64,000 nucleotides of DNA from Cellulomonas sp. JZ18 (GTDB lineage Bacteria > Actinomycetota > Actinomycetes > Actinomycetales > Cellulomonadaceae): assembly GCF_009720485.1 (NCBI RefSeq), contig NZ_CP045245.1, positions 3,286,001-3,350,000 on the forward strand. Reading direction: 5' to 3'. Of this stretch, positions 17,207-27,791 are shown piece after piece. Positions within the stretch are counted from its first letter, which is position 1, and each line of letters opens with the position of its first letter. Both the position numbers and the translations under genes were made by a program. The notes under the pieces are model-generated. The model ran no database searches and was not told the origin of the DNA. It saw only the letters and a program-made list of their open reading frames with translations.

Positions 17207-17989
17207 TCAGCCGATCCGGATGAACGTCGGCGAGCTCTGCCAGATCGAGCGGAACTGGACCGTCTTCCCCGGGCGGGGGGCGTCGATCATCATGTCGCCG
17301 CCCGCGTAGATCCCGATGTGGCCGGGGCTCCAGATGAGGTCGCCGGGGCGGGCGTCCGCACGCGAGACGACGGTGCCGGCGTTGCGCTGGGCCGACGACG
17401 TGCGCGGCAGCGAGATGCCGAGCTGCGCGTACACGTACGACGTGAAGCCGGAGCAGTCGAAGCCGCCACCGGGCGTCGTGCCGCCCGAGACGTACGGGAC
17501 GCCGACGTAGCGCGCGGCGACCTCGAGGACGGCGTTGCCCGACACGCTCTGCGGGACCGGGTTGTTCGCCGTCGCCGCCGGGGTGGCGGCGGCACGCTCC
17601 GCGGTGCGCGACGCCGCGCGCGTCTGGGTGCGGACCGGCTCCGGGGCCGGCGGCGGCGGGGTCGGCTTGACGGCCGTGACCGCCGGGGCGTCGACCGTGA
17701 ACACGGCCTCCGCGGGCGCCGACACGACCGGCGAGGTGTTGAGGACGGCCCGCGCGGAGGCCGTCAGGGCCGCGGTGTCGACCGCGGCGAGGGCGCCACC
17801 GGACTCACCGGGGGCGGCGCTGGAGGGAAGGGCCAGCATGGAGACCATGAGGCCAGAGGACGCGGCGACGACGGCGGAACGACGTCCGACGGTCCCCATC
17901 TGCTCGGAGGCGACGCTCGCGAGCTCGGTCAGCGGCGTCGACGGACGACGCGCGGCGCGATGGCGCGCCCGGGTGGTGCTCTCGGACAA
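17207..17989 (-). CDS. NlpC/P60 peptidoglycan endopeptidase controlled by a c-di-AMP riboswitch
   Basis: The 260-residue secreted hydrolase cleaves peptide cross-links of the cell wall. It has an N-terminal signal region (hydrophobic AVVAASSGLMVSMLALPSSA, about 43-62), a Pro-rich linker, and a C-terminal NlpC/P60 domain with catalytic Cys in GFDCSGF, His in GHIGIY and a third polar residue downstream. AAGGAG (18004-17999) is followed by TTG 17989 (LSESTTRARHR), the only start with a good binding site; no ATG or GTG fits. Upstream lies a c-di-AMP riboswitch whose 3' end abuts the ribosome site, so expression is probably set by c-di-AMP. Confidence 0.9.
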   Translation of the reverse strand: MSESTTRARHRAARRPSTPLTELASVASEQMGTVGRRSAVVAASSGLMVSMLALPSSAAPGESGGALAAVDTAALTASARAVLNTSPVVSAPAEAVFTVDAPAVTAVKPTPPPPAPEPVRTQTRAASRTAERAAATPAATANNPVPQSVSGNAVLEVAARYVGVPYVSGGTTPGGGFDCSGFTSYVYAQLGISLPRTSSAQRNAGTVVSRADARPGDLIWSPGHIGIYAGGDMMIDAPRPGKTVQFRSIWQSSPTFIRIG

Positions 17990-18005
17990 CGTGTGCCTCT
18001 CCTTG

Positions 18006-18222
18006 GCGCCTGCGAGGTGAGCTGTCGGGTTCGGGTGGGAGAACACCCGGCCGGTCGTCCGTGCCGACCTGCGCGCACCGGAGTGCGTGCTGTCGGTCCG
18101 TCCGCCCGGCTTCACCCCAAGGGCACCGTCTCCGGTACCCACGATTTGGGTCCCCCGCCCCTGCCGGCGAGTCGTACGGAACCTCGAGGCGGCGGCAGGG
18201 TTCGGCGTTCCGCTCAAGGGCT
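18006..18222 (-). promoter_or_regulatory. c-di-AMP (ydaO/yuaA-type) riboswitch
   Basis: On the minus strand the leader contains the family landmarks in order: CTTGAGCGGAACGCCGAACC (from about 18217), the CCCTGCC segment (18194-18206 region), GGGGTGAAGCCGG (18101-18118) and near the 3' end CCGACAGCTCACCTCG followed by GCAGGCG (18026-18007). These match the consensus pseudo-symmetric fold of c-di-AMP riboswitches, which in actinobacteria often precede wall hydrolase genes. The ribosome site begins at once after it, pointing to control of translation or of termination just before the gene. Confidence 0.88.
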
Positions 18223-18253
18223 TCCACGGAGGAGGGTTCCGAGAAGCAGGACG

Positions 18254-18283
18254 AACGTACATGACCCCTTCCGCGATTGTCAC
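18254..18283 (-). promoter_or_regulatory. Putative promoter of the riboswitch transcript
   Basis: A GTGACA hexamer (18283-18278) lies 18 bases from TACGTT (18259-18254), giving a start about 18247, some 25 bases before the riboswitch core. The remaining gap to 18450 shows no gene; it is non-coding. Confidence 0.4.
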
Positions 18284-18450
18284 GCTCCGGTCACGACGAT
18301 CTCGGAACGGTCATGGACGCCCGTCCGGGGGTCACCCGGTCGCCGCACCGCGGAACCCGCTCTGACGTGCACGGCCGCACCGGGAGCGCCCGTGTGGGAG
18401 CGCTCCGCGCGCGGCCCGGTGTGCGCGAGTTCACCCGCCCGTGGGACACG

Positions 18451-18486
18451 CACGGCGGCCCCGGACGCACGTCCGGGGCCGCCGTG
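18451..18486 (-). terminator. Terminator of the DtxR-type regulator gene
   Basis: A perfect 16-bp stem (18451-18466 with 18471-18486) has a 4-base loop and lies 18 bases after the minus-strand stop at 18505. Confidence 0.8.
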
Positions 18487-18504
18487 GACGGGGCGGGGCG
18501 GGGG

Positions 18505-20531
<2,027 letters not shown>

Positions 20532-20542
20532 GCCCGGGCACG

Positions 20543-20585
20543 ACGACGCCCGCCGCCGGGCGCGGGCCCGGGCGGCGGGCGTCGT
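20543..20585. terminator. Bidirectional terminator
   Basis: A perfect 15-bp stem (20543-20557 with 20571-20585) and 13-base loop lie between the convergent serC and the LAVTG-protein gene. Confidence 0.75.
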
Positions 20586-20603
20586 GGCGACGGGCCTGCC
20601 GCG

Positions 20604-21271
20604 TCAGCCGTGCCGGCGGCGCCGCAGCGCGACGGCACCGGCGCCGAGCGCCACGAGCGCGGCCGCGGCGGCCGCGAGCAGGCCGGCCTGGGTACCGGTC
20701 ACCGCGAGCACCTCGGACCGCTCGGCGGGCTCGTCGGCCGCGGCGAGCACCTCCGTGCGCGGCGGCGAGGTCAGGCACTGCGGGGACGACGGCGGGTAGG
20801 CGACCGTCACGGTGCTGGAGGGGTTGACGTCGAAGCGCACGGTGACCTCGGGCCGCACCCAGTCGTACTCGTCGCCCTCGACCCACGTGCCGTTCTCGAG
20901 GCGCCACCCCGGCCAGTCGACCCCTTCCCGCCCGGCCCGACGACGGCGCCCGGCCACAGCACGGTGCCGCTGAGGGGCTGGTCGGCGAGCACGACGTCGT
21001 CGCCCACCGGGTCGACCCAGGTGATGTCGACGGTCGTGCTGCTGCTGCCGACGGCCTCGATCGCGTACCGCAGCCGGGGCACGTCGTCGTCGCAGATCGG
21101 GTTCAGCACGGTCACGCGCACCTCGCACGGCAGCGGGGCGCCGTACTCGTCGACGCCGCGCGTGCAGTCGTCGGCGGGCGGGGTGTACTGCGCCGAGGCG
21201 GCGGTGGGGACGAGTCCGGCCGACGCGAGGAGGACGGCCGCGACACCCGCGGCCCGGACGGTCTGACGCAT
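20604..21271 (-). pseudogene. LAVTG-type (class E sortase) surface protein, interrupted by a one-base frameshift
   Basis: With one base restored this is a 222-residue secreted protein. It has a signal peptide (cleavage near ASA-QYT, 27/28), a domain with a few cysteines (C-T-R, C-E-V, C-D-D) possibly forming a disulphide, and a C-terminal LAVTG motif followed by a hydrophobic helix and RRRRHG, the class E sortase signal. The frame changes within the C-rich stretch 20921-20933: the first part reads to PGAVVG, the second from EGVDWPGW. Function is unknown. A 14-bp motif 20-34 bases upstream recurs before the neighbouring DUF4012 gene. Confidence 0.75.
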
Positions 21272-21291
21272 GGCGACTCCCGACGTCGATA

Positions 21292-21305
21292 CGGACATAT
21301 CGGGC
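21292..21305 (-). promoter_or_regulatory. Shared upstream motif (CCCGATAyGTCCG type)
   Basis: On the minus strand the motif is GCCCGATATGTCCG, upstream of the LAVTG-protein start. The same motif with one difference (GCCCGATACGTCCG, 23253-23240) is just upstream of the DUF4012 gene at 23237. A shared control element is an inference. Confidence 0.35.
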
Positions 21306-21404
21306 TCATCGTCGTCCCGGGGAGGGCGCACCGGGAGCAGTCGTCCGGGTGATTCCGTCCGTTCTGTCCGTTTTCACCCGGGCGCGGCACGCCGTGCGGG
21401 TCGC

Positions 21405-23237
21405 TCACCCGCAGCGGAACGACGCGACGCCGGGCGACGTCACGGTCGGCGTCGTCCACACCGTCACCGCGCCGTCGCGCAGCGGGAGGTCGACCGCGAT
21501 CTCCTGCTGCGCGCCGGGGGCGAGCACGGAGCGCACCTGCTGCACGTGCCGCCCGCCGAGCGTCGTGCTCGTGCCGCCGACCGCCGTGCCGTCGCGGCGC
21601 AGCGCGAGCGGGTCGCCGCCGGCCGGCGACCACGCCGACACGATCGTCGTGAGGGTCCCCGGCGGCACGCCGAGGTCCGGCGAGCCGACGACGCCCCGGG
21701 GCAGCGACGCGACGTCCGCGGGCGGCCGGAAGTCCAGCGAGAGGACCGCGGTCACCCGCGGGGCGGGCCCCTCGCACCGCGCGTCGCGGAACGTGACCGC
21801 CGTGCTCAGGTCCAGGCCGAGCTTGCCCTGGCTCGCGTCGTCGAGGAACAGGCCCGCGTCGGCCGCGAAGGGCGCGTCGAGGAACGCGGCCCCCACCACC
21901 GAGGCGGCCAGGACGTCCTGCTCGGGCGGGTGCGCGGACCACACCCGCAGCCGCCGCTCGTCGACCGCCCGGGCCAGCGCGGCCACGAGGTCCGGCGCGC
22001 TCCCCCGCCCCTCCCCGACCGCGGCCACCACGCCGGCCGCGACGGCCCCGAACACGGCGTCGGACACGTTCTCCGGGTGGCGCAGGTAGACGTCGCGCAG
22101 CAGGGCCCGGACGAAGCCGTCGGCCCCCAGCTCGCCGCCGTCCGGGTGCGGCACGGGACCCACCACGTCGACGAGACCGGCGATCGCGACCGGGTCGGTG
22201 GCCACGACGCCGTCGACCGGCCCGCCCACGTCGCGCACCCAGCGCGCCGCGACGAGCTCGGCCGTGCGCGGGAAGTGCGGGGTCAGGGCCGCGTTCTGCA
22301 CCCACCGGCCCAGACGGTCGGTGTGCGTGGCGACCTCCTCGGGGCTCAGCGGCAGCACGGGCGCGTCGAGCGAGCGCAGGTCCAGGGTGCTGCGCTGGTC
22401 GACGACCGTCACGGCGCCGTCCTCGACGCGCACGGCGGTGACGGCGCCGACGATGCCGCCGGGCGCGCGCAGCTCGGCGGAGTTGAGCGCGAGGACGAGG
22501 TACGTGCGCGGCCCCTGCGCACCGAGCAGCTGCGGCAGCACGGCGACGCCGCGCGCGGCGGGACCGAGCGCGGCGTCGGCGCGCGCGACCGTCGCCTGGA
22601 CCTCGCGCACCGGGTCGGCGAGGCGCGCGAGCAGGCGGTCCGGGTCGAGCGCGGCCAGCCGGTCGTGCGCGGCGGCGGTCGTGGCGGCGGCGGTACCCAG
22701 CGCGGCCGCACCGCGGTCGACGGCCGCGACGTCGACCCGCCCGTCGGGCAGGCGCAGGCCCCCGTCGAGCAGCGCACCGAGCTCGGCGACCGCCGGCAGG
22801 GCGTCGCGCGCGAGGTCGTCGACGGCGGTCGCCACGACGCGCACGGCCGTGAGCTGGTCGCCCGCGACGGGCACGACCTCCGCGGCACGCCACAGCGGGT
22901 CGGACGCGGCGGTGCGGGCGCGCGACGTGTGGGTGCGCACGTCCGCGAGCCCGTCCGCGAGGGCACCGGCCGCGCGCGGGTCGACCTCGACCCCGGCCAG
23001 TGCGGCGCGCGCGTCCTGGAGGGCGTCCGCGGCCTGCGCCACGCGCACGCCGACCCAGGCGGCCGCGGCGACGAGCAGCAGGAGCGGCACGAGGACGACG
23101 AGGAGGACCGTGCGGCGGCGCCGACGGGGCGGCGGCAGCGGGTGCCCGGCGGCTGCCGGCGCAGCGCCGGCACGGACGTCGTCGCTCGCGGCGGGCGCCG
23201 CCGGTCCGGTGTGCTCCACGGTCCACGATGCTGACAT
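21405..23237 (-). CDS. DUF4012 domain membrane-anchored protein (first copy)
   Basis: The 610-residue product has a short basic cytoplasmic N-terminus, a transmembrane helix (about 44-66, VLLVVLVPLLLLVAAAAWVG), a helical stretch of several amphipathic helices (80-250), and the DUF4012 extracytoplasmic domain (from LGAQGPRTYLVLALNSAELR), with conserved R-A-P-G-G-I. Such proteins are common beside actinobacterial exopolysaccharide genes, but their function is unknown. A second, diverged copy is at 46407-48281. ATG 23237 begins MSASWTVEH. Confidence 0.83.
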   Translation of the reverse strand: MSASWTVEHTGPAAPAASDDVRAGAAPAAAGHPLPPPRRRRRTVLLVVLVPLLLLVAAAAWVGVRVAQAADALQDARAALAGVEVDPRAAGALADGLADVRTHTSRARTAASDPLWRAAEVVPVAGDQLTAVRVVATAVDDLARDALPAVAELGALLDGGLRLPDGRVDVAAVDRGAAALGTAAATTAAAHDRLAALDPDRLLARLADPVREVQATVARADAALGPAARGVAVLPQLLGAQGPRTYLVLALNSAELRAPGGIVGAVTAVRVEDGAVTVVDQRSTLDLRSLDAPVLPLSPEEVATHTDRLGRWVQNAALTPHFPRTAELVAARWVRDVGGPVDGVVATDPVAIAGLVDVVGPVPHPDGGELGADGFVRALLRDVYLRHPENVSDAVFGAVAAGVVAAVGEGRGSAPDLVAALARAVDERRLRVWSAHPPEQDVLAASVVGAAFLDAPFAADAGLFLDDASQGKLGLDLSTAVTFRDARCEGPAPRVTAVLSLDFRPPADVASLPRGVVGSPDLGVPPGTLTTIVSAWSPAGGDPLALRRDGTAVGGTSTTLGGRHVQQVRSVLAPGAQQEIAVDLPLRDGAVTVWTTPTVTSPGVASFRCG

Positions 23238-23239
23238 CG

Positions 23240-23253
23240 CGGACGTATCGGGC
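23240..23253 (-). promoter_or_regulatory. Shared upstream motif, second copy
   Basis: GCCCGATACGTCCG on the minus strand, three bases before ATG 23237, differs from the copy at 21292-21305 by one base. Confidence 0.35.
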
Positions 23254-23375
23254 ACCGGCCCTCGGCGCAGGTTCACCCGCAGCGTCACCCGCCCCGTCAC
23301 CCGCGCCGGCACCCGCGGCCGACCGGGACGCGGGGCCTCGCGCCGCGTCGGGGCGCGACGCCCGTCCCCCTCGCG

Positions 23376-24734
23376 TCAGGCCGCGTGCTGCTGGTCGGCC
23401 GCCTCCTGCGCGGCGACGCGCGCGGGCGCCGTACCGGCCCGGCGTCCGCCGGCGCCCGTCCCCGCCTCGCCCGGCAGGCCGAGGTGCACGACCTCCACGT
23501 GGGGCCGGCTCGTCACGTGGTAGCGCACGCGCACGTTCCAGTGCGTACGGGCCCACCAGGCCGCCCCGACCGAGACCAGCAGCGCGGAGATCGAGCCGAC
23601 GCCGATCGACCAGCGGGCGCCGAACGTCTCGCCGATCCACCCGACGATGGGCGAGCCGACCGGCGTCGCACCGAGGAAGACCATCATGTAGAGCGCCATG
23701 ACGCGTCCGCGCATCGCCGGGTCGGTGCTCATCTGGATCGCGGAGTTGGCGGCGGTCATCATCGTGAGCGACGCGAGGCCGACGGGGATGCACGCGATCG
23801 CGAACGTCACGTACGTCGGCATCAGCGCCATCACGCCGGTCGTGACGCCGAACGCGAAGGCCGCGCCGATCACGAGGCGCACGCGCGGGCGCTCGCGGCG
23901 CGCGGCGAGCAGGGCGCCGGTGAGCGAGCCGACCGCCAGCACCGAGCCGAGGATCCCGTACTCCTCGGCGCCGCGGCCGAACTCGAGGCGCGCCATGAGG
24001 GCGCTCGTGAGCTGGAAGTTGAGGCCGAACGTCGACACCACGCCGACGACGACCATGATGACGAGGATGTCGGTGCGGTTGCGCACGTACGCGACGCCCT
24101 CGCGGATCTGCCCCTTGGCGCGCTTGGCGTGCGGCATCGGGTAGAGGTCGGCACGGCGCATGAGGGCGAGCGAGGCGATCGTCGCGGCGAACGTCACCGC
24201 GTTCAGCACGAACACCCAGCCCGTGCCGATCGCGGCGATGAGCAGACCGGCGACACCGGGCCCGACCAGGCGCGCCGCGTTGAACGAGGCGCTGTTGAGC
24301 CCCACCGCGTTGGACAGCCGGCCCGCGGGCACGAGCTCGGCGACGAACGTCTGGCGCACGGGCCCGTCGACCGCCGTGACGCACCCGAGGAGCCCCGCGA
24401 AGACGTAGACGTGCCAGAGCTCGGCGTGCCCGCCGAGCACCAGCACGCCCAGACCTGCCGCGAGCAGGCCCTGCGCGACCTGGGTGATCACGAGCAGCTT
24501 GCGCCGGTCGAAGCGGTCCGCGAGCAGGCCCGCCCACGCGGACAGCAGGAGGGTCGGCCCGAACTGCAGGGCGGTGGTGACGCCGACGGCGACGCCGGAG
24601 TCCTGCGTCAGCTGCGTGAGGACGAGCCAGTCCTGCGCGACGCGCTGCATCCACGTGCCGACGTTGGCGACCAGCGCACCGGCGAACCACAGCCGGTAGT
24701 TGCGGAACTGCAGGGAGGAGAAGGTGGCGCTCAC
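23376..24734 (-). CDS. MFS transporter (enterobactin exporter EntS/drug efflux-like)
   Basis: The 452-residue inner-membrane protein has twelve hydrophobic segments. It has the MFS loop motif GLLADRFDRRKLL between helices 2 and 3, the N-terminal FSSLQFRNYRLWFAGALVANVGTWMQ segment characteristic of the MFS_3/EntS group, and a charged C-terminal tail. Its GTG 24734 overlaps the stop of the MarR-type gene (GTGA), so the two form an operon in which the regulator likely represses this exporter. Substrate unknown. Confidence 0.88.
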   Translation of the reverse strand: MSATFSSLQFRNYRLWFAGALVANVGTWMQRVAQDWLVLTQLTQDSGVAVGVTTALQFGPTLLLSAWAGLLADRFDRRKLLVITQVAQGLLAAGLGVLVLGGHAELWHVYVFAGLLGCVTAVDGPVRQTFVAELVPAGRLSNAVGLNSASFNAARLVGPGVAGLLIAAIGTGWVFVLNAVTFAATIASLALMRRADLYPMPHAKRAKGQIREGVAYVRNRTDILVIMVVVGVVSTFGLNFQLTSALMARLEFGRGAEEYGILGSVLAVGSLTGALLAARRERPRVRLVIGAAFAFGVTTGVMALMPTYVTFAIACIPVGLASLTMMTAANSAIQMSTDPAMRGRVMALYMMVFLGATPVGSPIVGWIGETFGARWSIGVGSISALLVSVGAAWWARTHWNVRVRYHVTSRPHVEVVHLGLPGEAGTGAGGRRAGTAPARVAAQEAADQQHAA

Positions 24735-25177
24735 GAGGCGGCGATCCTCCGGAGGAGCTCGGCGGCCTGGACGAGGGTGGCGCGCTCGTCGGCACTGAGG
24801 CCGGCGAGGCGGGTGGACAGCCACGCGTCACGGCGGCGACGCGTCTCGGCGACCTCGGCCTCCCCCGCCTCGGTGAGCGTCACGACGACCTGACGGCCGT
24901 CGGTGGGGTGCTCCTCCTTGCGGACGAGCCCGCGCTCGACGAGGCAGTTGACGGTGCGCGTCATCGACGGCGGCTGGATGCGCTCGAGGTCCGCGAGGTG
25001 CCCCGGTGACATGGGCCCCTCACGGAGCAGGATCGCGAGGACGTTGAACTGCGGGTCGGACAGGCCGGCGTCGCCGCGCTCGCCCTTGATCCGCCGCGTC
25101 GCACGCCCGAGCGAGACGCGCAGCTCCGCGGCGAGCGCGAGGTCGGCGGCCGCGGGTGCGGAGGAGGTCGTGGTCAC
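24731..25177 (-). CDS. MarR family transcriptional regulator
   Basis: The 148-residue winged helix regulator has the DNA-recognition helix region ILLREGPMSPGHLADLERIQPPSMTRTVNCLVERGLV followed by the wing (KEEHPTDGRQVVVTLTEAG). Together with its flanking helices it should bind as a dimer. It precedes and overlaps the MFS exporter gene. GTG 25177 is the start; an AT-rich stretch with three 13-bp-spaced TCATTA repeats (25181-25212) lies just upstream and is a likely operator. Confidence 0.9.
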   Translation of the reverse strand: MTTTSSAPAAADLALAAELRVSLGRATRRIKGERGDAGLSDPQFNVLAILLREGPMSPGHLADLERIQPPSMTRTVNCLVERGLVRKEEHPTDGRQVVVTLTEAGEAEVAETRRRRDAWLSTRLAGLSADERATLVQAAELLRRIAAS

Positions 25178-25217
25178 AGGTCATTACCTTACCTCATTAC
25201 CTGCAGTCATTAGCAGG
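25178..25217. promoter_or_regulatory. AT-rich operator/promoter with three TCATTA repeats
   Basis: TCATTA occurs at 25181, 25194 and 25207, exactly 13 bases apart. The last copy lies inside CCTGC-n8-GCAGG (25200-25217). This is an island of low G+C between the divergent MarR-type gene and the CAP-domain gene. Confidence 0.55.
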
Positions 25218-25258
25218 GCGAACGACCTGCTCGCGCCGCCTCGTGGAACCATGCGGGG

Positions 25259-25810
25259 GTGGCACGTGACCTCCCGGCCCGCGAGGGACGCGGCACGCGG
25301 GCGCCGTCCCCGCTCGCCGCGGCGCTGTTCGCGCTGGCCGCCGCGCTCGGCGTGGGCGCCGTGCTGCTCGCCCGGGCCCCGACGGACGCCCCGCCGGCGC
25401 CCACCGCGTCGACCTCGCCGACGGTCGTCGACCTCACCGGGGTCGACCCGGACGACTACGCGCGCGACCTGCTCGCGGCGACCACGGCGCAGCGCGAGAC
25501 CGCCGGGCTGCCGGCGTGGGACGCCGCGACCTGCGCGGCCGACGTCGCCCGGACGCGCGCGCAGGCCCTCGTCGGCCGCGAGCTGGAGCACGCGCCCCTC
25601 GACGACGTGCTCGCCGCCTGCGCCCCGCGCAGCGTCGCCGCGGAGAACCTCAGTCGCGCGGCGGCCGACCCGCGCGACGTCGCCGAGGCGTGGATGGGGT
25701 CCCCGGGCCACCGCGCGAACGTCGTCGACCCCGGGCTGGACGCCGCGACCGTCGCGTGCACGCGCGACGACGGGCAGATGCTGTGCTCGCTCGTCCTCGT
25801 CGGCCCGTGA
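25259..25810 (+). CDS. CAP-domain (SCP) protein with signal anchor
   Basis: The 183-residue product has a hydrophobic segment (LAAALFALAAALGVGAVLLA, about 19-38) and a CAP domain: ATTAQRETAGLPAWDAATC, E-N-L-S-R, W-M-G-S-P-G-H-R-A-N-V-V and a C-terminal V-A-C...M-L-C pair of cysteines. The histidine in the GHRAN segment is the family signature. Function is unknown. GTG 25259 is chosen; no clear ribosome site is seen. Convergent with ugd copy two. Confidence 0.8.
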   Translation: MARDLPAREGRGTRAPSPLAAALFALAAALGVGAVLLARAPTDAPPAPTASTSPTVVDLTGVDPDDYARDLLAATTAQRETAGLPAWDAATCAADVARTRAQALVGRELEHAPLDDVLAACAPRSVAAENLSRAAADPRDVAEAWMGSPGHRANVVDPGLDAATVACTRDDGQMLCSLVLVGP

Positions 25811-25847
25811 CGCGCGGGTCGGCGGTCCGCGGCCCCGGCCGCACGGG

Positions 25848-27173
25848 TCAGGGCCGGCCGAGCGCCCGGTAGGTCCACCCCGCCGCGCGCCACGCGCGCG
25901 GGTCGAGGACGTTGCGCCCGTCGACGACCGTGCGCCGCGCCACGACGGCCCCGAGGGCCTGCGGGTCCAGCTCGCGGTACTCCGCCCACTCCGTCGCCAG
26001 CAGCACGACGTCCGCGTCCTGCGCGGCCTCGAGCGCGGTGGCGGCGTACTTGAGGTCGGGCCACCTGGTGCGCGCGTTCTCCACGGCCTGCGGGTCGGTG
26101 ACGGTGACGTGGGCGCCCTGCAGCTGCATCTGCGCGGCCACGGACAGGGCGGGCGAGTCACGCACGTCGTCGCTGTCCTGCTTGAACGCCGCGCCGAGCA
26201 CGGCGACGCGACGGCCGACGATCGAGCCCGCGCAGACCTCCCGCGCCAGGTCGACCATGCGCACGCGCCGGCGCATGTTGATCGAGTCCACCTCGCGCAG
26301 GAACGACAGCGCCTGGTCGACGCCCAGCTCGCCGGCGCGCGCCATGAACGCACGGATGTCCTTCGGCAGGCAGCCGCCGCCGAAGCCGAGGCCGGCGTTG
26401 AGGAAGCGGCGGCCGATGCGCGCGTCGTACCCGATCGCGTCGGCGAGGCGCGTGACGTCGGCCCCCGTCGCCTCGCACAGCTCGGCCATCGCGTTGATGA
26501 ACGAGATCTTCGTGGCGAGGAACGAGTTGGCCGCGACCTTGACCAGCTGCGCCGTCGCGTAGTCCGTCGTGACGAGCGGGGTGCCCTCCGCGAGCGGGGT
26601 CGCGTAGACCTCGTCCAGCAGCGTGCGCGCGGCCTCGCCCGCGGCGGTCGGCTCACCGTCGCCGTCCGTCGGCAGGCCGTACACCAGCCGGTCCGGGTGC
26701 AGCGTGTCCTGCACCGCGAAGCCCTCGCGCAGGAACTCCGGGTTCCACACGAGCGTCGCGCCCGTCGGCGCCAGCCGCGTCGCGACCTCCTCCGCGGTGC
26801 CGACCGGCACCGTCGACTTGCCGGCCACCACGTCGCCGGGGCGCAGGTGCGGCAGCAGCGCGTCCACCGCGGCGTCGACGTACGACAGGTCGGCGCGGAA
26901 CTCGCCGTGCTTCTGCGGCGTCCCGACGCACACGAAGTGCACCTGCGCACCCGCGACGTCCGCCACGTCGGTGCTGAACCGCAGCCGGCCCGTGCCGGAC
27001 ACCTGCGCGAGCAGCTCCGGCAGGCCCGGCTCGTAGAACGGCGCCGTGCCCGCCGCGAGCCGCGCGACCTTGTCCGCGTCGACGTCCACGCCCACCACGT
27101 CGTGCCCGAGGGACGCCATGCTCGCCGCGTGCACCGCTCCGAGGTAGCCGCAGCCGATGACCGAGATGCGCAC
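25848..27173 (-). CDS. ugd: UDP-glucose 6-dehydrogenase (second copy)
   Basis: The 441-residue enzyme has the Rossmann motif GCGYLG (7-12), the NSFLATKISFINAMAE helix and the catalytic cysteine in GFGGGCLPKD near residue 266. It lacks the ~20-residue N-terminal extension and the C-terminal tail of the copy at 2196. The core motifs match between the two, but the rest differs enough for an old duplication or separate acquisition. GTG 27173 is the start. It lies alone between a CAP gene and VanZ, so it is not in an obvious sugar operon. Confidence 0.93.
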   Translation of the reverse strand: MRISVIGCGYLGAVHAASMASLGHDVVGVDVDADKVARLAAGTAPFYEPGLPELLAQVSGTGRLRFSTDVADVAGAQVHFVCVGTPQKHGEFRADLSYVDAAVDALLPHLRPGDVVAGKSTVPVGTAEEVATRLAPTGATLVWNPEFLREGFAVQDTLHPDRLVYGLPTDGDGEPTAAGEAARTLLDEVYATPLAEGTPLVTTDYATAQLVKVAANSFLATKISFINAMAELCEATGADVTRLADAIGYDARIGRRFLNAGLGFGGGCLPKDIRAFMARAGELGVDQALSFLREVDSINMRRRVRMVDLAREVCAGSIVGRRVAVLGAAFKQDSDDVRDSPALSVAAQMQLQGAHVTVTDPQAVENARTRWPDLKYAATALEAAQDADVVLLATEWAEYRELDPQALGAVVARRTVVDGRNVLDPRAWRAAGWTYRALGRP

Positions 27174-27273
27174 GAGTGCTCCGCCTGCCGTCGGGGTCGA
27201 GGTCCTGCGCGACTCTAGTAGCGGGCGGTCGGGGTGGACGGGGTGAAGATCGCCCCGCGGGACGCGGCATGCT

Positions 27274-27762
27274 GTGCCGGTGCCCGCCCCCGTGGACCCG
27301 CCCTCGTCGAGCGCCGTGCCGCTGCGGGTGCGGCGGCGCGTCGTGGTCCCCGCGCTCGTGGTCTACCTCGCGGCCGTCGCGGCGGTCACGCTCACGCCGG
27401 GGCACGCGCACGACACCTCCCTCGGACTCGTGCGCACGGTCCTCGCGTGGCTCGCCGACCGCGGCGTCCCGCTGGCGTTCGAGCCCGTCGAGGCCGTCGC
27501 GAACGTCGTGATGTTCGTGCCGTTCGGGGTGCTCGTCGGGCTGCTGCTCGGGGTGCGGCGGTGGTGGGTGGTCGTGCTGCTCGGCTTCGCGACGAGCGTC
27601 GTCATCGAGACCGTGCAGCGCGTCGTGCCCGAGCGGTTCTCCACCGTGCAGGACGTGGTCATGAACACGCTGGGCGCCGCGGTGGGCGTGGCGGTGCTCG
27701 CGTGGTGGCTGGCCCGGCGCGCGCGACGGCGGCCGGCCGTCGCCCCGGCCGGTACCCTCTGA
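27274..27762 (+). CDS. VanZ-like family membrane protein
   Basis: The 162-residue product has four hydrophobic segments, with the VanZ features T-L-T-P-G near the N-terminus, N-V-V-M-F-V-P-F-G after the second helix and I-E-T-V-Q-R-V-V-P-E-R-F-S-T-V-Q-D-V-V-M-N-T-L-G-A leading to the fourth. VanZ proteins modulate teicoplanin resistance in some bacteria, but most actinobacterial members have no known role. GTG 27274 begins the frame. It is divergent from ugd and followed closely by a lipoprotein. Confidence 0.87.
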   Translation: MPVPAPVDPPSSSAVPLRVRRRVVVPALVVYLAAVAAVTLTPGHAHDTSLGLVRTVLAWLADRGVPLAFEPVEAVANVVMFVPFGVLVGLLLGVRRWWVVVLLGFATSVVIETVQRVVPERFSTVQDVVMNTLGAAVGVAVLAWWLARRARRRPAVAPAGTL

Positions 27763-27791
27763 TCCCCGACGAGGCAGAGGAGGTCCGGCGG

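Noticed and set aside
21112..24831. Minus-strand frame of about 1,240 codons across the DUF4012 and MFS genes
   Set aside because: Same strand but wrong frame, with no recognisable domains, while the real genes show clear motifs.
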